A DNA stretch of 46,352 bases. Source: an uncultured Pelagibacteraceae bacterium. GTDB taxonomy: Bacteria; Pseudomonadota; Alphaproteobacteria; Pelagibacterales; Pelagibacteraceae. The notes under the pieces were generated by a model. The model was not told where the DNA came from, ran no database searches, and was given only the letters and a program-made list of their open reading frames with translations. Below, piece by piece: positions 16,807 through 26,666 of the stretch. A program made the translations under genes and the position numbers. The DNA lies in contig CACLSX010000005.1 of NCBI GenBank assembly GCA_902609705.1, positions 1 through 46,352 of the forward strand, in the 5' to 3' direction. Position 1 is the first letter of the stretch. Every line of letters starts with the position of its first letter.

Positions 16807-18264
16807 TTACTCAATTGCTTTTAATAAAGCTTTTGCTTTATTAACTGTTTCAAGATATTCGTTTTGTGGTTTACTATCTGCAACTATTCCAGCACCAGAT
16901 TGCACATAAAATTTTTTATTTTTAGCTACTGCTGTTCTAAGTGCAATACATGTATCAAATTCACCATTTGCCGAAAAGTATCCAATTCCACCAGCATAAA
17001 CTTTTCTTTTAGTTGTCTCTAGCTCATCTATTATTTCCATAGCTCTAATTTTTGGAGCCCCAGATACTGTTCCTGCTGGAAATCCAGACAACATAGTTTC
17101 AAATTTAGAGTATTTATTGTTAAATACTCCTTCAACATTTGATACAATATGCATGACATGAGAGTATCTTTCTATTGAAAAACTTTCAGTCACTTTTACA
17201 GTATTAATCTTTGACACTTTTCCAGTATCGTTTCTTCCTAAATCAAGAAGCATTAAATGTTCAGACAGCTCTTTTTTGTCATTTAGTAAATCTTTTTCAA
17301 AAAATAAATCTTGTTTTTTATTTTTCCCCCTTGGTCTTGTTCCAGCAATTGGTCTAATTGTGACTTTATTATTTCTTAACCTAACAAGTATCTCTGGACT
17401 TGCGCCAATAATCTGAAAATCTTTAAAATTAAAAAAATACATAAAAGGAGAAGGGTTTGTTTTCCTTAATTTTTTATAAATTTCTATTGGGTTTTTGCTT
17501 AATTTGGTCTCAAATCTTTGACTTAGAACTACCTGAAATATGTCTCCTATTTTAATATATTTTTTAGCCTTCTTTACATTTGATAAAAATTTTTGTTTAG
17601 AAATATTTGATTTTACTTTAGTTTTAACTTTTTTATTAATTTTATCTAGATACAAATTATTATAATTAGATAAAAAAATTAAATTCTCAATTTGATTAAT
17701 TATTTTTTCATATTTTATTTTATAATTATTTACTTTTTCATCACTAAAAACATTAATTATAAAATATAATTTCTTTTTAATATTATCATGTATTATTAGT
17801 TCTCTTGGTCTGATAATTCTAGCATCAGGTAATTTTAAATCGTCTCTATTTTTATTAGGGATATTTTCTAGATATCTAATAATGTCATATGAAAAGTATC
17901 CTGATATTATTGAGCTAATTGAAGGTAATTCTCTAGGAATTTTAAATTTAAAACTTTCTATAACATTTTCTATATTTTTCTTTGCACCACCTTTCAAAAT
18001 TTTAACTTTGTTATCAAAGTATATTTTGCTTACATTATTATTAAATTCCCAAATTTTATCAGGATTCTTTCCAAAAATTGTATATCTACCTTTAATAAAT
18101 CCTTTTTCAACTGACTCAAATACAAAAGCATTTTTCTCAGTAAAGAAATTATTTATTAAATTTATTATTTCTTTAGAACCATCACTATCCAAAGATAAAT
18201 AGAGTATTTGGTTTAATTTTTTTTTATGATTAATCTTAAATTGTTTAAGGCTTATATTAAGCAT
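16807..18264 (-). CDS. trpE: Anthranilate synthase component I
   Basis: TrpE converts chorismate to anthranilate, the committed step to tryptophan. It has 485 residues. The C-terminal chorismate-binding domain carries FQVVLSQRFE, GASPEILVR, RPIAGTRPRGKN, LLDLGRNDTGKVS, and GFPAGTVSGAPKIRAMEII in the canonical order. The N-terminal regulatory region has FESVEKGFIKGRYTIFG, the area where tryptophan feedback binds in homologues. The start ATG overlaps the stop of the upstream PpiD-like gene by one base, so the trp genes look coupled to it; I see no separate leader peptide or attenuator. Confidence 0.95.
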   Translation of the reverse strand: MLNISLKQFKINHKKKLNQILYLSLDSDGSKEIINLINNFFTEKNAFVFESVEKGFIKGRYTIFGKNPDKIWEFNNNVSKIYFDNKVKILKGGAKKNIENVIESFKFKIPRELPSISSIISGYFSYDIIRYLENIPNKNRDDLKLPDARIIRPRELIIHDNIKKKLYFIINVFSDEKVNNYKIKYEKIINQIENLIFLSNYNNLYLDKINKKVKTKVKSNISKQKFLSNVKKAKKYIKIGDIFQVVLSQRFETKLSKNPIEIYKKLRKTNPSPFMYFFNFKDFQIIGASPEILVRLRNNKVTIRPIAGTRPRGKNKKQDLFFEKDLLNDKKELSEHLMLLDLGRNDTGKVSKINTVKVTESFSIERYSHVMHIVSNVEGVFNNKYSKFETMLSGFPAGTVSGAPKIRAMEIIDELETTKRKVYAGGIGYFSANGEFDTCIALRTAVAKNKKFYVQSGAGIVADSKPQNEYLETVNKAKALLKAIE

Positions 18265-19682
18265 TATTTAAAATAATCTTTTATTCGATCTATATTGTTA
18301 TTAAAAATTTTAACTTCATACTTGGTGTTAAGCGATGTATCATAGGAACTATAAATATCATCGATCAAATTAATATTTGTTTTAGCTAAATATTCTTGAA
18401 TATTATTACTTGTGCTTTTTAAATTTTCATAAGTAATCTGATTAATCTTTGCTAAAAATATATTATTAGTTCTATTTGAAACCATAACAAAACTATTTTT
18501 TGGCAATTCATAAATAAGCTTTAAAGATGTCTCGTCAAATAAGTTATCATCATTAATTGAATTAATTATTCCTGAATTTATATCTTCTTTATTTTTTACT
18601 AGATTGTCAAAGTCAGAATCATTGAAATCTTTATTTTGAATTTTTTCAAATAAATTTTTATTAAGATCAAATTTTTTCTTTAATAAAATTCTATTTTTAA
18701 TTTTATCTCTGAAGGATGTATCATTTTTATTTGGTAGCAAATTATTTATTTTTGTAATCTGATATAGTAAAAAGAAATTGTCTTTATCTTTTAAAACTAT
18801 TTCTTTTTTTTCTTTATTTTCATAAATTTCTTTAAATACATCGTCCTCATTTACGAACTTAAAATTGTTTCTTTTTTGCAATTTTATTTCATTTTTTCTA
18901 GCGATATCTTCTAAAGAAACTTCATTCAATATATCATTTTCTATTTCATCAATTTTTTTGTAAAAATCTTCATTAAATTCGTTGATTTCAATTAGATTTG
19001 AGGGTTCAACTTTAGCATAACTAAAATCAATATATGCTTCTTTTAAGTTTTCTTCATTTTCGATTATATAATTATTAATTTCGACGTCTGAAATATCTTT
19101 ATCGTAAGCATATTCAAGATCATAGTATTTAATGCTTATTTTTTTGTTCTCATCTTTGTAAACTTTATTTTGTAGATAATAGGGTGATTTAATACCACCA
19201 CCAATATAATCAAAAAGTCTTTTTCTTAACTGAGAATTTTTTAGTCTATTTTCAAAATCAGCTGCAATAATATTATTTTCTAAAAGAAATTTTTCATATT
19301 TTAATCTTGAAAAATTTTTCTCATCATCATGAAAATTTATGTCATTTTGTAAATTTAATTTTAAAGATCTATCCGAAACTTTCACATTTAAATCTTTATA
19401 CTCCATTGACATTAAATCTTTTGATATAAGATCACTCAAAATTCTTTCTAAGATATTGTTATCTAAATTTTCTTTTATATAATCTGGATTAATTCTTGAT
19501 CTGTTTATATGATCAATAAAGTCTTTCGTTGAAATTGAATTATTATTTATCTTAGCAATATTATTTGTATTCCCGCCACTAAAGACACTTCCCATTCCCC
19601 AAAAAACAAAAGGAACAATTATTATAGCCACGAGGACGCCTGCCAATTTACTATTTGTAAAACCTCTTAATTTTCCCAACAT
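18264..19682 (-). CDS. PpiD/SurA_N-type membrane-anchored periplasmic chaperone
   Basis: The 472-residue protein begins MLGKLRGFTNSKLAGVLVAI, a cytoplasmic stub and one transmembrane helix (about residues 13 to 33) as in PpiD, then IAKINNNSISTKDFIDHINRS, the typical start of the SurA-like chaperone domain, with long charged helices. It is shorter than usual PpiD (about 620), and I cannot find the parvulin isomerase landmarks (ARHILF-like strand, FxxLAxxxSxD, GGDLGxF). It may therefore be a chaperone without isomerase activity. It heads the minus-strand operon with trpEGDC and diverges from tpiA across a 57-base gap that must hold both promoters. A PpiD-like gene before tpiA/secG is common in alphaproteobacteria. 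Confidence 0.75.
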   Translation of the reverse strand: MLGKLRGFTNSKLAGVLVAIIIVPFVFWGMGSVFSGGNTNNIAKINNNSISTKDFIDHINRSRINPDYIKENLDNNILERILSDLISKDLMSMEYKDLNVKVSDRSLKLNLQNDINFHDDEKNFSRLKYEKFLLENNIIAADFENRLKNSQLRKRLFDYIGGGIKSPYYLQNKVYKDENKKISIKYYDLEYAYDKDISDVEINNYIIENEENLKEAYIDFSYAKVEPSNLIEINEFNEDFYKKIDEIENDILNEVSLEDIARKNEIKLQKRNNFKFVNEDDVFKEIYENKEKKEIVLKDKDNFFLLYQITKINNLLPNKNDTSFRDKIKNRILLKKKFDLNKNLFEKIQNKDFNDSDFDNLVKNKEDINSGIINSINDDNLFDETSLKLIYELPKNSFVMVSNRTNNIFLAKINQITYENLKSTSNNIQEYLAKTNINLIDDIYSSYDTSLNTKYEVKIFNNNIDRIKDYFK

Positions 19683-19739
19683 GAGTAATTCTTTATATAT
19701 TGATTATAAAAAACAAACCTATAAATTAAATTATCTAAG

Positions 19740-20489
19740 ATGACAAATAATAATATGATCTTTATAGCTAATTGGAAGATGTATGGAGAAAAAAGTCATA
19801 TCTCTGACATCAATAAAACCATAAAATTTTTAAAACAATCAAAAAACAATAAAAATCAAATAATTTACTGCCCACCATTTACCCTAATTTCACTGGTTAA
19901 AAATAAAGTAAAAAAAACTAAAATTAAAGTAGGTGCTCAGAATCTTTCTCAATTAAATGATTATGGTGCATTTACAGGATCTGTGAACTCTAAATTAATT
20001 AAGTCAGCAGGAGGTGACTATGTTATTGTTGGTCATTCTGAAATTAGAAATCAGGAAAATGATATACTAATAAATAAAAAAATTCATTCAGCACTTAAAG
20101 AAAAATTAAAAGTAATTCTTTGCATTGGAGAAACATATAAAGAAAAAAAAAATAATAAAACTCTCTCAGTTCTTAAAAGACAAATAACAATTGCATTAAA
20201 GAACATAAAAAAAATTAATAATATAATTTTTGCATATGAACCTAGATGGGCAATCGGAACTGGAAGAATACCAAAATTATCTGAATTAAGAAAAAACTTT
20301 AAAAACATAAATAATATAATTAATAAATTAAAAAAAAATCAAAAATATAAAATTATCTATGGCGGATCTGTTAACTCAAAAAATGTATTAGAGTTAAAAA
20401 AAATTAATGATTTAAAAGGATTTTTAATAGGAAGCGCTTCTTTAAGAGCAAAAAATTTTATTGATATAATTAAAAAATCAACTAATTAA
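19740..20489 (+). CDS. tpiA: Triosephosphate isomerase
   Basis: It interconverts dihydroxyacetone phosphate and glyceraldehyde 3-phosphate in glycolysis and gluconeogenesis. It has 249 residues, normal. The active-site lysine is K13 in FIANWKMYG, the electrophilic histidine is in YVIVGHSEIRNQ, the catalytic glutamate is in FAYEPRWAIGTG, and the phosphate-binding IIYGGSVNSKN and LIGSASL segments are near the C-terminus. The alternative start at ATG 19755 (MIFIANWK) is possible. secG follows 5 bases later. Confidence 0.96.
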   Translation: MTNNNMIFIANWKMYGEKSHISDINKTIKFLKQSKNNKNQIIYCPPFTLISLVKNKVKKTKIKVGAQNLSQLNDYGAFTGSVNSKLIKSAGGDYVIVGHSEIRNQENDILINKKIHSALKEKLKVILCIGETYKEKKNNKTLSVLKRQITIALKNIKKINNIIFAYEPRWAIGTGRIPKLSELRKNFKNINNIINKLKKNQKYKIIYGGSVNSKNVLELKKINDLKGFLIGSASLRAKNFIDIIKKSTN

Positions 20490-20494
20490 ATCTC

Positions 20495-20794
20495 GTGGAA
20501 AATATACTTTTAATAATTAATATAATTCTTGCAGCTATTCTAGTTGTATTAGTTTTATTTCAAAAATCTGAGGGTGGTGCATTGGGTATTGGGGTGTCCC
20601 AAGATAACTTTATGCTTTCTAGATCAGCAGGAAATTTTCTAACCAAAGCTACAGCAATAATTGCTACTTTATTTATAATATGCAGTCTATGTTTAACGAT
20701 TCTTTCAAGGGGTGAATTAACTCCCACAACATCAGTTTTAGATAAAATAGAGGAAACCGATGATGCTCCAAAGGTTCCAGATAGTAATAATTAA
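20495..20794 (+). CDS. secG: Preprotein translocase subunit SecG
   Basis: SecG is the small accessory subunit of the SecYEG channel. The 99-residue product has two membrane helices (about residues 3 to 22 and 50 to 70) flanking the conserved cytoplasmic loop VLFQKSEGGALGIGVSQDNFMLSRSAGNFLTKATAI, which matches the LLQxGKGAxLGxxFGxx-type SecG loop. The start codon is GTG (20495). The tpiA-secG-pyrG order is standard in alphaproteobacteria. Confidence 0.92.
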   Translation: MENILLIINIILAAILVVLVLFQKSEGGALGIGVSQDNFMLSRSAGNFLTKATAIIATLFIICSLCLTILSRGELTPTTSVLDKIEETDDAPKVPDSNN

Positions 20795-20834
20795 TACTTT
20801 GAATTTTTAAGTTTTAGGTCTATAAGATACTTCC

Positions 20835-22457
20835 ATGGCGCGATATATCTTTGTCACTGGCGGCGTGGTATCATCTCTTGGAAAAGGATTATCATCAGCA
20901 TCACTTGCATATTTATTAAAGTCACAAGGTTATAAAGTTAGGATACGTAAAATGGATCCATATTTAAATGTTGATCCAGGAACAATGAGTCCTTTTCAGC
21001 ACGGAGAGGTATTTGTTACTGATGATGGTGCTGAAACAGACTTAGATTTAGGACATTACGAAAGATTTACAAATATTTCATCAAAACAATCAGATAATAT
21101 TACTACAGGTAAAATTTATAGCGATGTAATAAAAAAAGAAAGACAAGGGGGCTATCTAGGTAAAACAGTTCAGGTTATACCTCACATAACAGATAGAATT
21201 AAAAAATTTATTAGCAAAGACATTAGTAACGAAGATTTTGTAATTTGTGAAATTGGTGGAACTGTTGGTGACATAGAAAGTTTACCATTTCTAGAAGCTA
21301 TAAGACAGTTCTCAAACGATCATGGAAGGTCTAGAACATTATTTGTTCACTTAACATTAGTTCCTTTCATGAAATCTTCTGATGAGATAAAAACTAAACC
21401 TACACAACATAGTGTTAAAGAATTAAGAAGTATAGGTATACAACCAGATATTGTTATATGCAGATCAGAGCAGCATATACCTTTAGAGCAAAGAAAAAAA
21501 ATATCTTTATTTTGTAATGTTGATATTGAAAATGTTATTGAGACTGTTGATGTTAGAACAATTTATGAGGCTCCAATTAGTTTTTATAACCAAAAATTAG
21601 ATCAACAAGTTTTAAAATATTTTAAAATAAAATCAAAAAAGAAACCTAATTTAAATCCATGGAAAAATATTACCTCTAATGTTCTAAAAAATAATAAAGT
21701 AATTAATATTGGAATAATCGGTAAATATGTAAACTTAAAAGATGCATATAAATCTTTAGATGAAGCATTAACACACGGTGGTATAGCAAATAATGTTAAA
21801 GTTAATTTGGTAAGAATTGAGTCTGATAAATTAAAAAAAAATGAAATAACCAAAAAACTTAAGAGTGTTTCTGGAATATTAATACCAGGTGGATTTGGTA
21901 AAAGAGGAACAGAAGGGAAGATTGTAGCAATTAAATATGCAAGAGAAAAAAAAATACCCTTTTTTGGTATTTGTTTTGGAATGCAAATGGCAATTATTGA
22001 ATTTGCCAGAAATATATTAAATATAAAAAATGCCGGTTCTACAGAGTTTGATAAAAAATGCTTTCCTGTAATTGGATTAATCAATGAATGGAACAGAAAT
22101 GGAAAAGTTTTTAAGGGAACAGAAAAAAACCTTGGTGGAACAATGAGATTAGGTCTTTACACAGCTAAATTACAAAATAATTCTGCCATAAAGAAGATTT
22201 ATAAAACTAATATAATTAAAGAAAGACATAGACACAGATATGAAGTTAATAATAATCAGAAATCAAAATTTGAGAAAAAAGGATTAATATTTTCAGGGAT
22301 GTCACCAGATAATAAATTGCCTGAAATAATTGAATTAAAAAATCATCCTTGGTTTATAGGTGTTCAATTCCATCCAGAGTTCAAATCAAGACCATTATCA
22401 CCACATCCGTTATTTAAATCATTTATAAAGGCTGCAAAGAACTATCATGGAAAATAG
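20835..22457 (+). CDS. pyrG: CTP synthase
   Basis: It aminates UTP to CTP using glutamine. It has 540 residues, the standard length. The N-terminal synthetase domain opens [21 protein letters not shown] with the ATP loop, then [40 protein letters not shown] split over the next 60 residues. The C-terminal amidotransferase domain has [11 protein letters not shown], the nucleophile in [11 protein letters not shown], and the [12 protein letters not shown] histidine/glutamate. It overlaps kdsA by 11 bases. CTP is also needed for CdsA and for CMP-KDO formation. Confidence 0.97.
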   Translation: MARYIFVTGGVVSSLGKGLSSASLAYLLKSQGYKVRIRKMDPYLNVDPGTMSPFQHGEVFVTDDGAETDLDLGHYERFTNISSKQSDNITTGKIYSDVIKKERQGGYLGKTVQVIPHITDRIKKFISKDISNEDFVICEIGGTVGDIESLPFLEAIRQFSNDHGRSRTLFVHLTLVPFMKSSDEIKTKPTQHSVKELRSIGIQPDIVICRSEQHIPLEQRKKISLFCNVDIENVIETVDVRTIYEAPISFYNQKLDQQVLKYFKIKSKKKPNLNPWKNITSNVLKNNKVINIGIIGKYVNLKDAYKSLDEALTHGGIANNVKVNLVRIESDKLKKNEITKKLKSVSGILIPGGFGKRGTEGKIVAIKYAREKKIPFFGICFGMQMAIIEFARNILNIKNAGSTEFDKKCFPVIGLINEWNRNGKVFKGTEKNLGGTMRLGLYTAKLQNNSAIKKIYKTNIIKERHRHRYEVNNNQKSKFEKKGLIFSGMSPDNKLPEIIELKNHPWFIGVQFHPEFKSRPLSPHPLFKSFIKAAKNYHGK

Positions 22458-23280
22458 AATTGTTAAGTGTCAGGATTTAAATATATCTAACTCAAATAAA
22501 ATTTGTTTAATAGCAGGACCCTGCCAATTAGAAACTGAGCAACATGCACTAGATATGGCAGGAGAAATAAAAAAAATTGCAGACAAATATAATATTGGAT
22601 TAATTTATAAAACTTCCTTTGATAAAGCTAACAGAACAAGCCTTGATGGAAAAAGAGGAGCAGGATTAGAAAATTCGTTACCAGTTTTTGATAAAATAAA
22701 AAAACAAATAAAAATTCCTGTCCTTACAGATATTCATAATGTAGAACAAAGTGCAATTGTTGCCCCTCATATAGATGTTTTACAAATACCCGCTTTTTTG
22801 TGTAGACAAACAGACTTATTAATTGCTGCCGCAAAAACAAAAAAAATCATTAATGTAAAAAAGGGTCAGTTCTTGGCTCCATGGGATATGGTTAATGTAA
22901 CAAAAAAAATATCAGACTCAGGAAATAATAATATTCTAGTGACAGAAAGAGGAGCTAGTTTTGGATATAACACTTTAGTGTCTGATATGAGATCAATTCC
23001 TATAATGGCAAAGAATGGTTATCCAATTGTTTTTGATGCCACTCACTCAGTTCAACAACCAGGAGGTCAAGGTAATAAAAGTGGTGGACAAAGAGAATTT
23101 GTCGAACATTTATCAAGAGCTGCTGTTGCAGTTGGTGTAGCTGCAATTTTTATAGAAACACATCAAGATCCTGATAATGCCCCCTCTGATGGTCCAAATA
23201 TGGTTCCGCTTAAAGATTTAGATAATCTTATAAGTCAGATAGTTGAAATAGATAATCTAGTAAAAAAAAATAATGTCTAA
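22447..23280 (+). CDS. kdsA: 3-deoxy-D-manno-octulosonate 8-phosphate synthase
   Basis: It condenses arabinose 5-phosphate with phosphoenolpyruvate to KDO 8-phosphate, the precursor of the inner-core sugar attached to lipid A. It has 277 residues. Motifs: LIAGPCQLE (about residue 20), [70 protein letters not shown] and [18 protein letters not shown]. These define KdsA rather than a DAHP synthase. It overlaps pyrG by 11 and eno by 8 bases, and shares PEP as a substrate with the adjacent enolase. Confidence 0.97.
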   Translation: MENRIVKCQDLNISNSNKICLIAGPCQLETEQHALDMAGEIKKIADKYNIGLIYKTSFDKANRTSLDGKRGAGLENSLPVFDKIKKQIKIPVLTDIHNVEQSAIVAPHIDVLQIPAFLCRQTDLLIAAAKTKKIINVKKGQFLAPWDMVNVTKKISDSGNNNILVTERGASFGYNTLVSDMRSIPIMAKNGYPIVFDATHSVQQPGGQGNKSGGQREFVEHLSRAAVAVGVAAIFIETHQDPDNAPSDGPNMVPLKDLDNLISQIVEIDNLVKKNNV

Positions 23281-24532
23281 AATTTCAAAAATTATTGCAA
23301 GACAAGTTTTTGATAGCAGAGGAAATCCAACAATAGAAACTGAAGTATTTGTAAAAGACATTAGCGCCTCAGCGATTTGTCCCTCGGGTGCATCTACAGG
23401 AACTTATGAAGCTTTTGAAAAAAGAGATATAAATAATAAAAAATACCTTGGAAAAAGTGTTTTAAAACCTGTTGAATTTATAAATAAGGTAATATCAAAA
23501 AAATTAAAAAATTTTAATGTTCATCAACAAGAAAAAATAGATAATTTATTAATTAGGCTTGATGGTACAAAACAGAAAAAAAAAGTTGGAGCTAACGCAA
23601 TTCTTTCTGTCTCAATAGCTGTCAAAAAACTTTCATCAAAAATAAAAAAGATACCAATTTATAAAAATTTACTCGTAAATAAAAACTTCAAATTACCATA
23701 TCCAATGATGAATATAATTAATGGTGGAGCACATGCAAATAATGGTCTCAGAATACAAGAATTTATGATCAGACCAGACAAAGCAAAATCATTTTCAGAT
23801 GGTGTTAGGATATGTTTTATAGTCATCAATAAACTAAGAGATTTAATTAAAAAAATGGGTCATTCTACGTCTGTAGGTGATGAAGGTGGATTTGCGCCTA
23901 TGATAAATGATAATGAAAGTGCGCTAAAATTAATAGTAAAAGCAATAAACTTATCTGGTTTTAAAAATGGAAAAGATATAGTTATTTGTTTGGATGTTGC
24001 AGCAAATGAGTTAATAAAAAATAAACATTATTCAATTCATTCTAAAAAGTACGTAAATGTGGACAAAACAATTTCTGAATACCTAAAATTAATAAGAAAA
24101 TATAAAATAAAATCGATTGAAGATCCATTTGGTGAAAACGATTGGTCTGCATGGACAAAATTATTAACACATACAAAAGATAAAGTGCAAATTGTTGGTG
24201 ATGACCTATTTGTTACAAATTTGGAACGATTAAAAATTGGTTTCTTGAATGTTTCAGCAAATTCAATTTTGATTAAATTAAATCAAATTGGAACTGTAAC
24301 TGAAACCTTAGAGGTAATAAAATTTGCAAAATTGATAGGGTATAAAACTATTATTTCTCACAGGTCTGGAGACAGTGAAGACACATTTATTGCAGATTTT
24401 GCAGTTGGCACTGATTCTAATCAGATAAAAACAGGATCATTGTCTAGATCAGAAAGAGTATCAAAATATAACCAATTGTTAAGAATTGAACATAATCTTG
24501 GAAAAAAATCTAAAATGCATAATATTAATTAA
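23273..24532 (+). CDS. eno: Enolase
   Basis: It interconverts 2-phosphoglycerate and phosphoenolpyruvate. It has 419 residues, near the usual 425 to 430. The N-terminus IIARQVFDSRGNPTIETEV, the loop SGASTGTYEAFEKRD, MNIINGGAHANN, VGDEGGFAP, the magnesium ligands in LDVAANE, SIEDPFGENDW and VGDDLFVTN, and the SHRSGDSEDTFIADFAVG signature are all present. Start ATG 23273 lies inside the kdsA end; the stop shares a base with ftsB. Confidence 0.97.
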   Translation: MSKISKIIARQVFDSRGNPTIETEVFVKDISASAICPSGASTGTYEAFEKRDINNKKYLGKSVLKPVEFINKVISKKLKNFNVHQQEKIDNLLIRLDGTKQKKKVGANAILSVSIAVKKLSSKIKKIPIYKNLLVNKNFKLPYPMMNIINGGAHANNGLRIQEFMIRPDKAKSFSDGVRICFIVINKLRDLIKKMGHSTSVGDEGGFAPMINDNESALKLIVKAINLSGFKNGKDIVICLDVAANELIKNKHYSIHSKKYVNVDKTISEYLKLIRKYKIKSIEDPFGENDWSAWTKLLTHTKDKVQIVGDDLFVTNLERLKIGFLNVSANSILIKLNQIGTVTETLEVIKFAKLIGYKTIISHRSGDSEDTFIADFAVGTDSNQIKTGSLSRSERVSKYNQLLRIEHNLGKKSKMHNIN

Positions 24533-24837
24533 TGTTAGATAAAATAAAAAAAAATTATTTTATTTTAATAGTAACATTTTTGTTTATTTATTTTTTTTTC
24601 AATTTATTAGGTGGTGATAGAGGTTTAATTTCCTACATAAAAAAAAAAGAGATTTATGAAGATTTAAAAACTAAACAAAATGATCTACGAATCAAAATTC
24701 AAGATTTAGAGCATAAAAACTCTTTATTAACAGAAAATATAGACCTTGATTTTATTGAAATTTTAATACGAGACAAATTTTTATTTGGAAAAGAGGGAGA
24801 GACTACCTATATAATAAAACATAATGGACAAAATTAA
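24532..24837 (+). CDS. ftsB: Septum formation initiator FtsB/DivIC family protein
   Basis: A 101-residue protein with one N-terminal membrane helix (about residues 10 to 26, [19 protein letters not shown]), the following short [13 protein letters not shown] segment, and a periplasmic coiled coil (about residues 35 to 65, [18 protein letters not shown]). The end, [19 protein letters not shown], matches the ExxARxxLGxxxxGE region of FtsB/DivIC. FtsB links FtsQ and FtsL in the division complex. Placement after eno is conserved. Identity is low, so the name rests on architecture and location. It overlaps lipA by 14 bases. Confidence 0.82.
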   Translation: MLDKIKKNYFILIVTFLFIYFFFNLLGGDRGLISYIKKKEIYEDLKTKQNDLRIKIQDLEHKNSLLTENIDLDFIEILIRDKFLFGKEGETTYIIKHNGQN

Positions 24838-25747
24838 ACCAAGACATCCGGAAAAAGTAAAAAACCCAATAAATCCAATTAAAAAGAAACCAGAGTGGAT
24901 TAGGTCTAAACTTTCTGATAGTAAAGAATTTTTTCTTACCAAAACGGTAGTTAATAAAAATAATCTTGTTACTGTTTGTCAGGAAGCAAACTGCCCAAAT
25001 ATAACTGAGTGTTGGAGTAAAAGACACGCAACATTCATGATTATGGGTGATACTTGCACAAGAGCATGCGCATTTTGTGATGTCAAAACTGGAAAACCAG
25101 AAAAATTAGATCCTTTTGAACATGTTAAAATTGCAAATGCAGTAAATAAATTAAACTTAAGACATGTTGTTATAACATCAGTTGACAGAGATGATTTACC
25201 AGATGGAGGTTCAAATCATTTTAAAGAAGTAGTTTTGATGACTAGAAAAAAAAATCCAAATACTACAATTGAGGTTTTAACTCCAGATTTTTTAAGAAAA
25301 GGTGAGTCTTATAAAACCATATTAGAGTCTAATCCCGATGTTTTCAATCATAATATTGAAACAGTACCAAGACTGTATGTTAAAGTGAGACCAGGTGCTA
25401 GATACTTCGCGTCCCTAGAACTTCTTAAGAATGCAAAATTAAATAATAAAAAAGTATTTACTAAATCTGGAATAATGGTTGGTTTAGGTGAAGAGAGAGA
25501 AGAAATAATTCAAGTTATGGATGATTTAAGATCAGCCGATGTAGATTTCTTAACAATTGGTCAATATTTGCAACCGTCAGTAAAACATCATCCATTAACG
25601 AGATACTACCATCCAGATGAATTTAAAGAATTAGAAGTAATAGCAAAGTCAAAAGGATTTTTATTGGTTTCTTCATCTCCATTAACTAGATCATCGTATC
25701 ACGCAGATGAAGATTTTGCTAAATTAAAACAAAACAGACTTAATTAA
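24824..25747 (+). CDS. lipA: Lipoyl synthase (radical SAM)
   Basis: LipA inserts two sulfurs into octanoyl groups on lipoyl domains of 2-oxoacid dehydrogenases and the glycine cleavage system. It has 307 residues. The auxiliary [4Fe-4S] cluster cysteines are in [12 protein letters not shown] (about residues 48 to 59), the radical SAM motif is CTRACAFC, and the conserved C-terminal RSSYHA serine region is present ([15 protein letters not shown]). ATG 24824 lies 14 bases inside ftsB. Pyruvate dehydrogenase genes, frequent just upstream of lipA in this class, are absent at this spot. A ratA gene follows after 4 bases. Confidence 0.96.
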   Translation: MDKIKPRHPEKVKNPINPIKKKPEWIRSKLSDSKEFFLTKTVVNKNNLVTVCQEANCPNITECWSKRHATFMIMGDTCTRACAFCDVKTGKPEKLDPFEHVKIANAVNKLNLRHVVITSVDRDDLPDGGSNHFKEVVLMTRKKNPNTTIEVLTPDFLRKGESYKTILESNPDVFNHNIETVPRLYVKVRPGARYFASLELLKNAKLNNKKVFTKSGIMVGLGEEREEIIQVMDDLRSADVDFLTIGQYLQPSVKHHPLTRYYHPDEFKELEVIAKSKGFLLVSSSPLTRSSYHADEDFAKLKQNRLN

Positions 25748-25751
25748 TTTC

Positions 25752-26189
25752 ATGCCAAAAGCATCTGTAACGCGATTTATAGAACGCGATAAAAAAACAC
25801 TTATAGATTTTGTTTTAGATATTGAAAAATATCCAGAATTTATTCCGTTTTGTATAGATTCAAAAGTTTATAAAAAAAAAGAGGAAAAAGACACTATAAA
25901 TATAATTGCAGATTTAACTATTGGTAAAAGACCTTTTACAGACACTTATAAAAGTGATGTTAGATTTGATAAAATAAATGATCATATTCATGTCACGAAT
26001 ATTGATGGACCACTTAATTATCTTGAAAACAACTGGAAATTTATTGAAAAAGATAATTTTACAGAGGTACACTTTGATGTTGATTTTGAAATAAAAAATA
26101 AATTTCTTAATATTATTATGGCAAAATCATTTCAATTTGGTCTCGATAAAATAGCAGATGCTTTTCAAAAAAGAGCAGAAAGTTTGTGA
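25752..26189 (+). CDS. RatA/COQ10-family START-domain protein
   Basis: A 145-residue single START/SRPBCC domain protein. It opens PKASVTRFIERDKKTLIDFVLDIEKYPEFIPFC, matching the family's VxYxxxQMFxLVxDIExYPxFLPWC pattern, and later has LNYLENNWKFIEK and VHFDVDFEIKNKFLNIIM. Members bind hydrophobic ligands; COQ10 homologues assist ubiquinone function and E. coli RatA was reported as a ribosome-association toxin. The position next to lipA in alphaproteobacteria favours the ubiquinone-binding (Coq10-like) role here, but this is inference. It ends 12 bases before the convergent pncC. Confidence 0.85.
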   Translation: MPKASVTRFIERDKKTLIDFVLDIEKYPEFIPFCIDSKVYKKKEEKDTINIIADLTIGKRPFTDTYKSDVRFDKINDHIHVTNIDGPLNYLENNWKFIEKDNFTEVHFDVDFEIKNKFLNIIMAKSFQFGLDKIADAFQKRAESL

Positions 26190-26201
26190 TCTTTATGTAT
26201 A

Positions 26202-26666
26202 TCAAATAATATCTTGAATTAACTTAATACACTTTTCAACTGTTTTGTTTTGTATTGATTTTCTATCTTTTTTCTCAAAATAATTTTTTGAAACTATAGT
26301 TTTGTTTTTTTTTGTTAAACCTATATATACAAGACCAACAGGCTTTTCTTTTGTACCACCGTTTGGACCAGCTATGCCTGTAATAGATATATTAATTTTA
26401 CTTTTTGATATTTTTGATAATCCTTGCACCATAGCCTCGCAACATTCAGGGCTAACTGAACCATACTTATTTATAATTTTTTTGTTAACTTTTAATATTT
26501 TAACTTTAGCATTGTTTGAATAAGTAATTAACCCCATTTGGAAGTACTTTGAAGAACCACTTAGTCTTGTAAATTTGCTTGATAATAAGCCACCGGTGCA
26601 TGATTCAGCTACAGATAAAGTTATTTTTTTTTTAATTAATTTCTTATGCAGCTTTTCGATATTCAT
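26202..26666 (-). CDS. pncC: Nicotinamide-nucleotide amidase (CinA C-terminal domain / PncC)
   Basis: The 154-residue protein corresponds to the stand-alone C-terminal CinA domain, which deamidates NMN to NaMN and recycles pyridine nucleotides. Motifs: LSVAESCTGGLLSSKFTRLSGSSKYF (about residues 17 to 43, with the catalytic serine region SCTGG), GLITYSNNAKV, GSVSPECCEAMVQG and ISITGIAGPNGGTKEKPVGLVYIG. There is no N-terminal molybdopterin-like domain, so it is not full-length CinA. The ATG shares one base with the pgpA stop. Confidence 0.93.
   Translation of the reverse strand: MNIEKLHKKLIKKKITLSVAESCTGGLLSSKFTRLSGSSKYFQMGLITYSNNAKVKILKVNKKIINKYGSVSPECCEAMVQGLSKISKSKINISITGIAGPNGGTKEKPVGLVYIGLTKKNKTIVSKNYFEKKDRKSIQNKTVEKCIKLIQDII

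Noticed and set aside
21602..22084. A 160-codon minus-strand open frame inside pyrG
   Set aside because: It is antisense to the amidotransferase and linker part of pyrG; hydrophobic content follows from the complement of lysine/asparagine-rich codons.
25752..26189. RatA toxin of a toxin-antitoxin pair
   Set aside because: No partner RatB-like gene adjacent; position after lipA fits the alphaproteobacterial COQ10-like gene.
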